This document shows, piece after piece, positions 37,088 through 37,100 of a stretch of 37,100 nucleotides of DNA. Source of the DNA: an uncultured Candidatus Thioglobus sp. GTDB taxonomy: Bacteria; Pseudomonadota; Gammaproteobacteria; PS1; Pseudothioglobaceae. The first letter of the stretch is position 1. The number at the start of each line of letters is the position of its first letter. The notes beneath the pieces were generated by a model that did no database searches, had not been told where the DNA came from, and was given only the letters and a program-made list of their open reading frames with translations. The DNA lies in assembly GCA_900180385.1 (NCBI GenBank), contig FXLX01000015.1, positions 1-37,100 of the forward strand, written 5' to 3'. A program made the translations under genes and the position numbers.

Positions 37088-37100
37088 TTAAAAAAACTTT

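Overview
The window reads as a chromosomal segment of a low-GC gammaproteobacterium. Gene content and order (tusA-dsrE2 sulfur carriers, hemL, rdgB-hemW, pabC/mltG-tmk-holB, yhdP-tldD, ompR-envZ, many periplasmic c-type cytochromes) suggest a sulfur-oxidising lineage of the SUP05/Thioglobus type. That assignment is inference from gene content and A/T-rich composition; no rRNA or other marker is present to prove it.

Layout. 1-2608 (minus): a SIR2-domain protein and a HerA-type ATPase that overlap by 11 bp, the ATPase being cut by the left edge. The pair resembles known Sir2-HerA anti-phage systems and is visibly more A/T-rich than its surroundings. 2661-4644 (minus): dsbC and rsmB. 4710-6339 (plus): pepA and ppnP, converging on a metallo-beta-lactamase-fold hydrolase and a DUF302 membrane protein (minus). 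8179-13561 (plus): a run of housekeeping genes beginning with a fused pabC-mltG gene, then tmk, holB, hemL and a HAD phosphatase, closed by a perfect 15-bp hairpin terminator. 13649-14423 (minus): tusA and dsrE2. 14531-18302: bepA (plus), rpiA (minus), rdgB and hemW (plus). 18363-20493: an OmpR/EnvZ-type two-component system.

20494-27470 is the most distinctive region. A 309-base regulatory stretch holds spaced TTACA motifs and six perfect copies of the hexamer GTTAGT. It precedes one tightly packed plus-strand run: cytochrome c, a Met/His-rich small protein, a CopA-type multicopper oxidase, CopB, a 44-residue membrane protein, an apparently frameshifted secreted protein, a lipoprotein cytochrome c, a second Tat-exported multicopper oxidase, and two paralogous cytochromes c. 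The best reading is periplasmic copper handling coupled to electron transfer; oxidation of another metal is possible.

27523-31606 (plus): argB, a pyrK-like gene, a palindromic non-coding element, the yggS-family gene, a small lipoprotein with its own terminator, a YiiX-like lipoprotein and a half-length asparaginase-like gene. 31635-32072 (minus): a cytochrome c5-type protein. 32127-36968 (plus): a short yhdP, tldD, a lone Hpt protein and a NarL-type response regulator, joined by 4-base overlaps. The right edge carries a perfect TATAAT box followed by a hairpin, probably the start of the next transcript.

I saw no rRNA, tRNA, CRISPR array, insertion sequence or replication origin. Several genes lack a Shine-Dalgarno sequence but have a -10-like box 6-10 bases before the ATG, which suggests leaderless transcripts.
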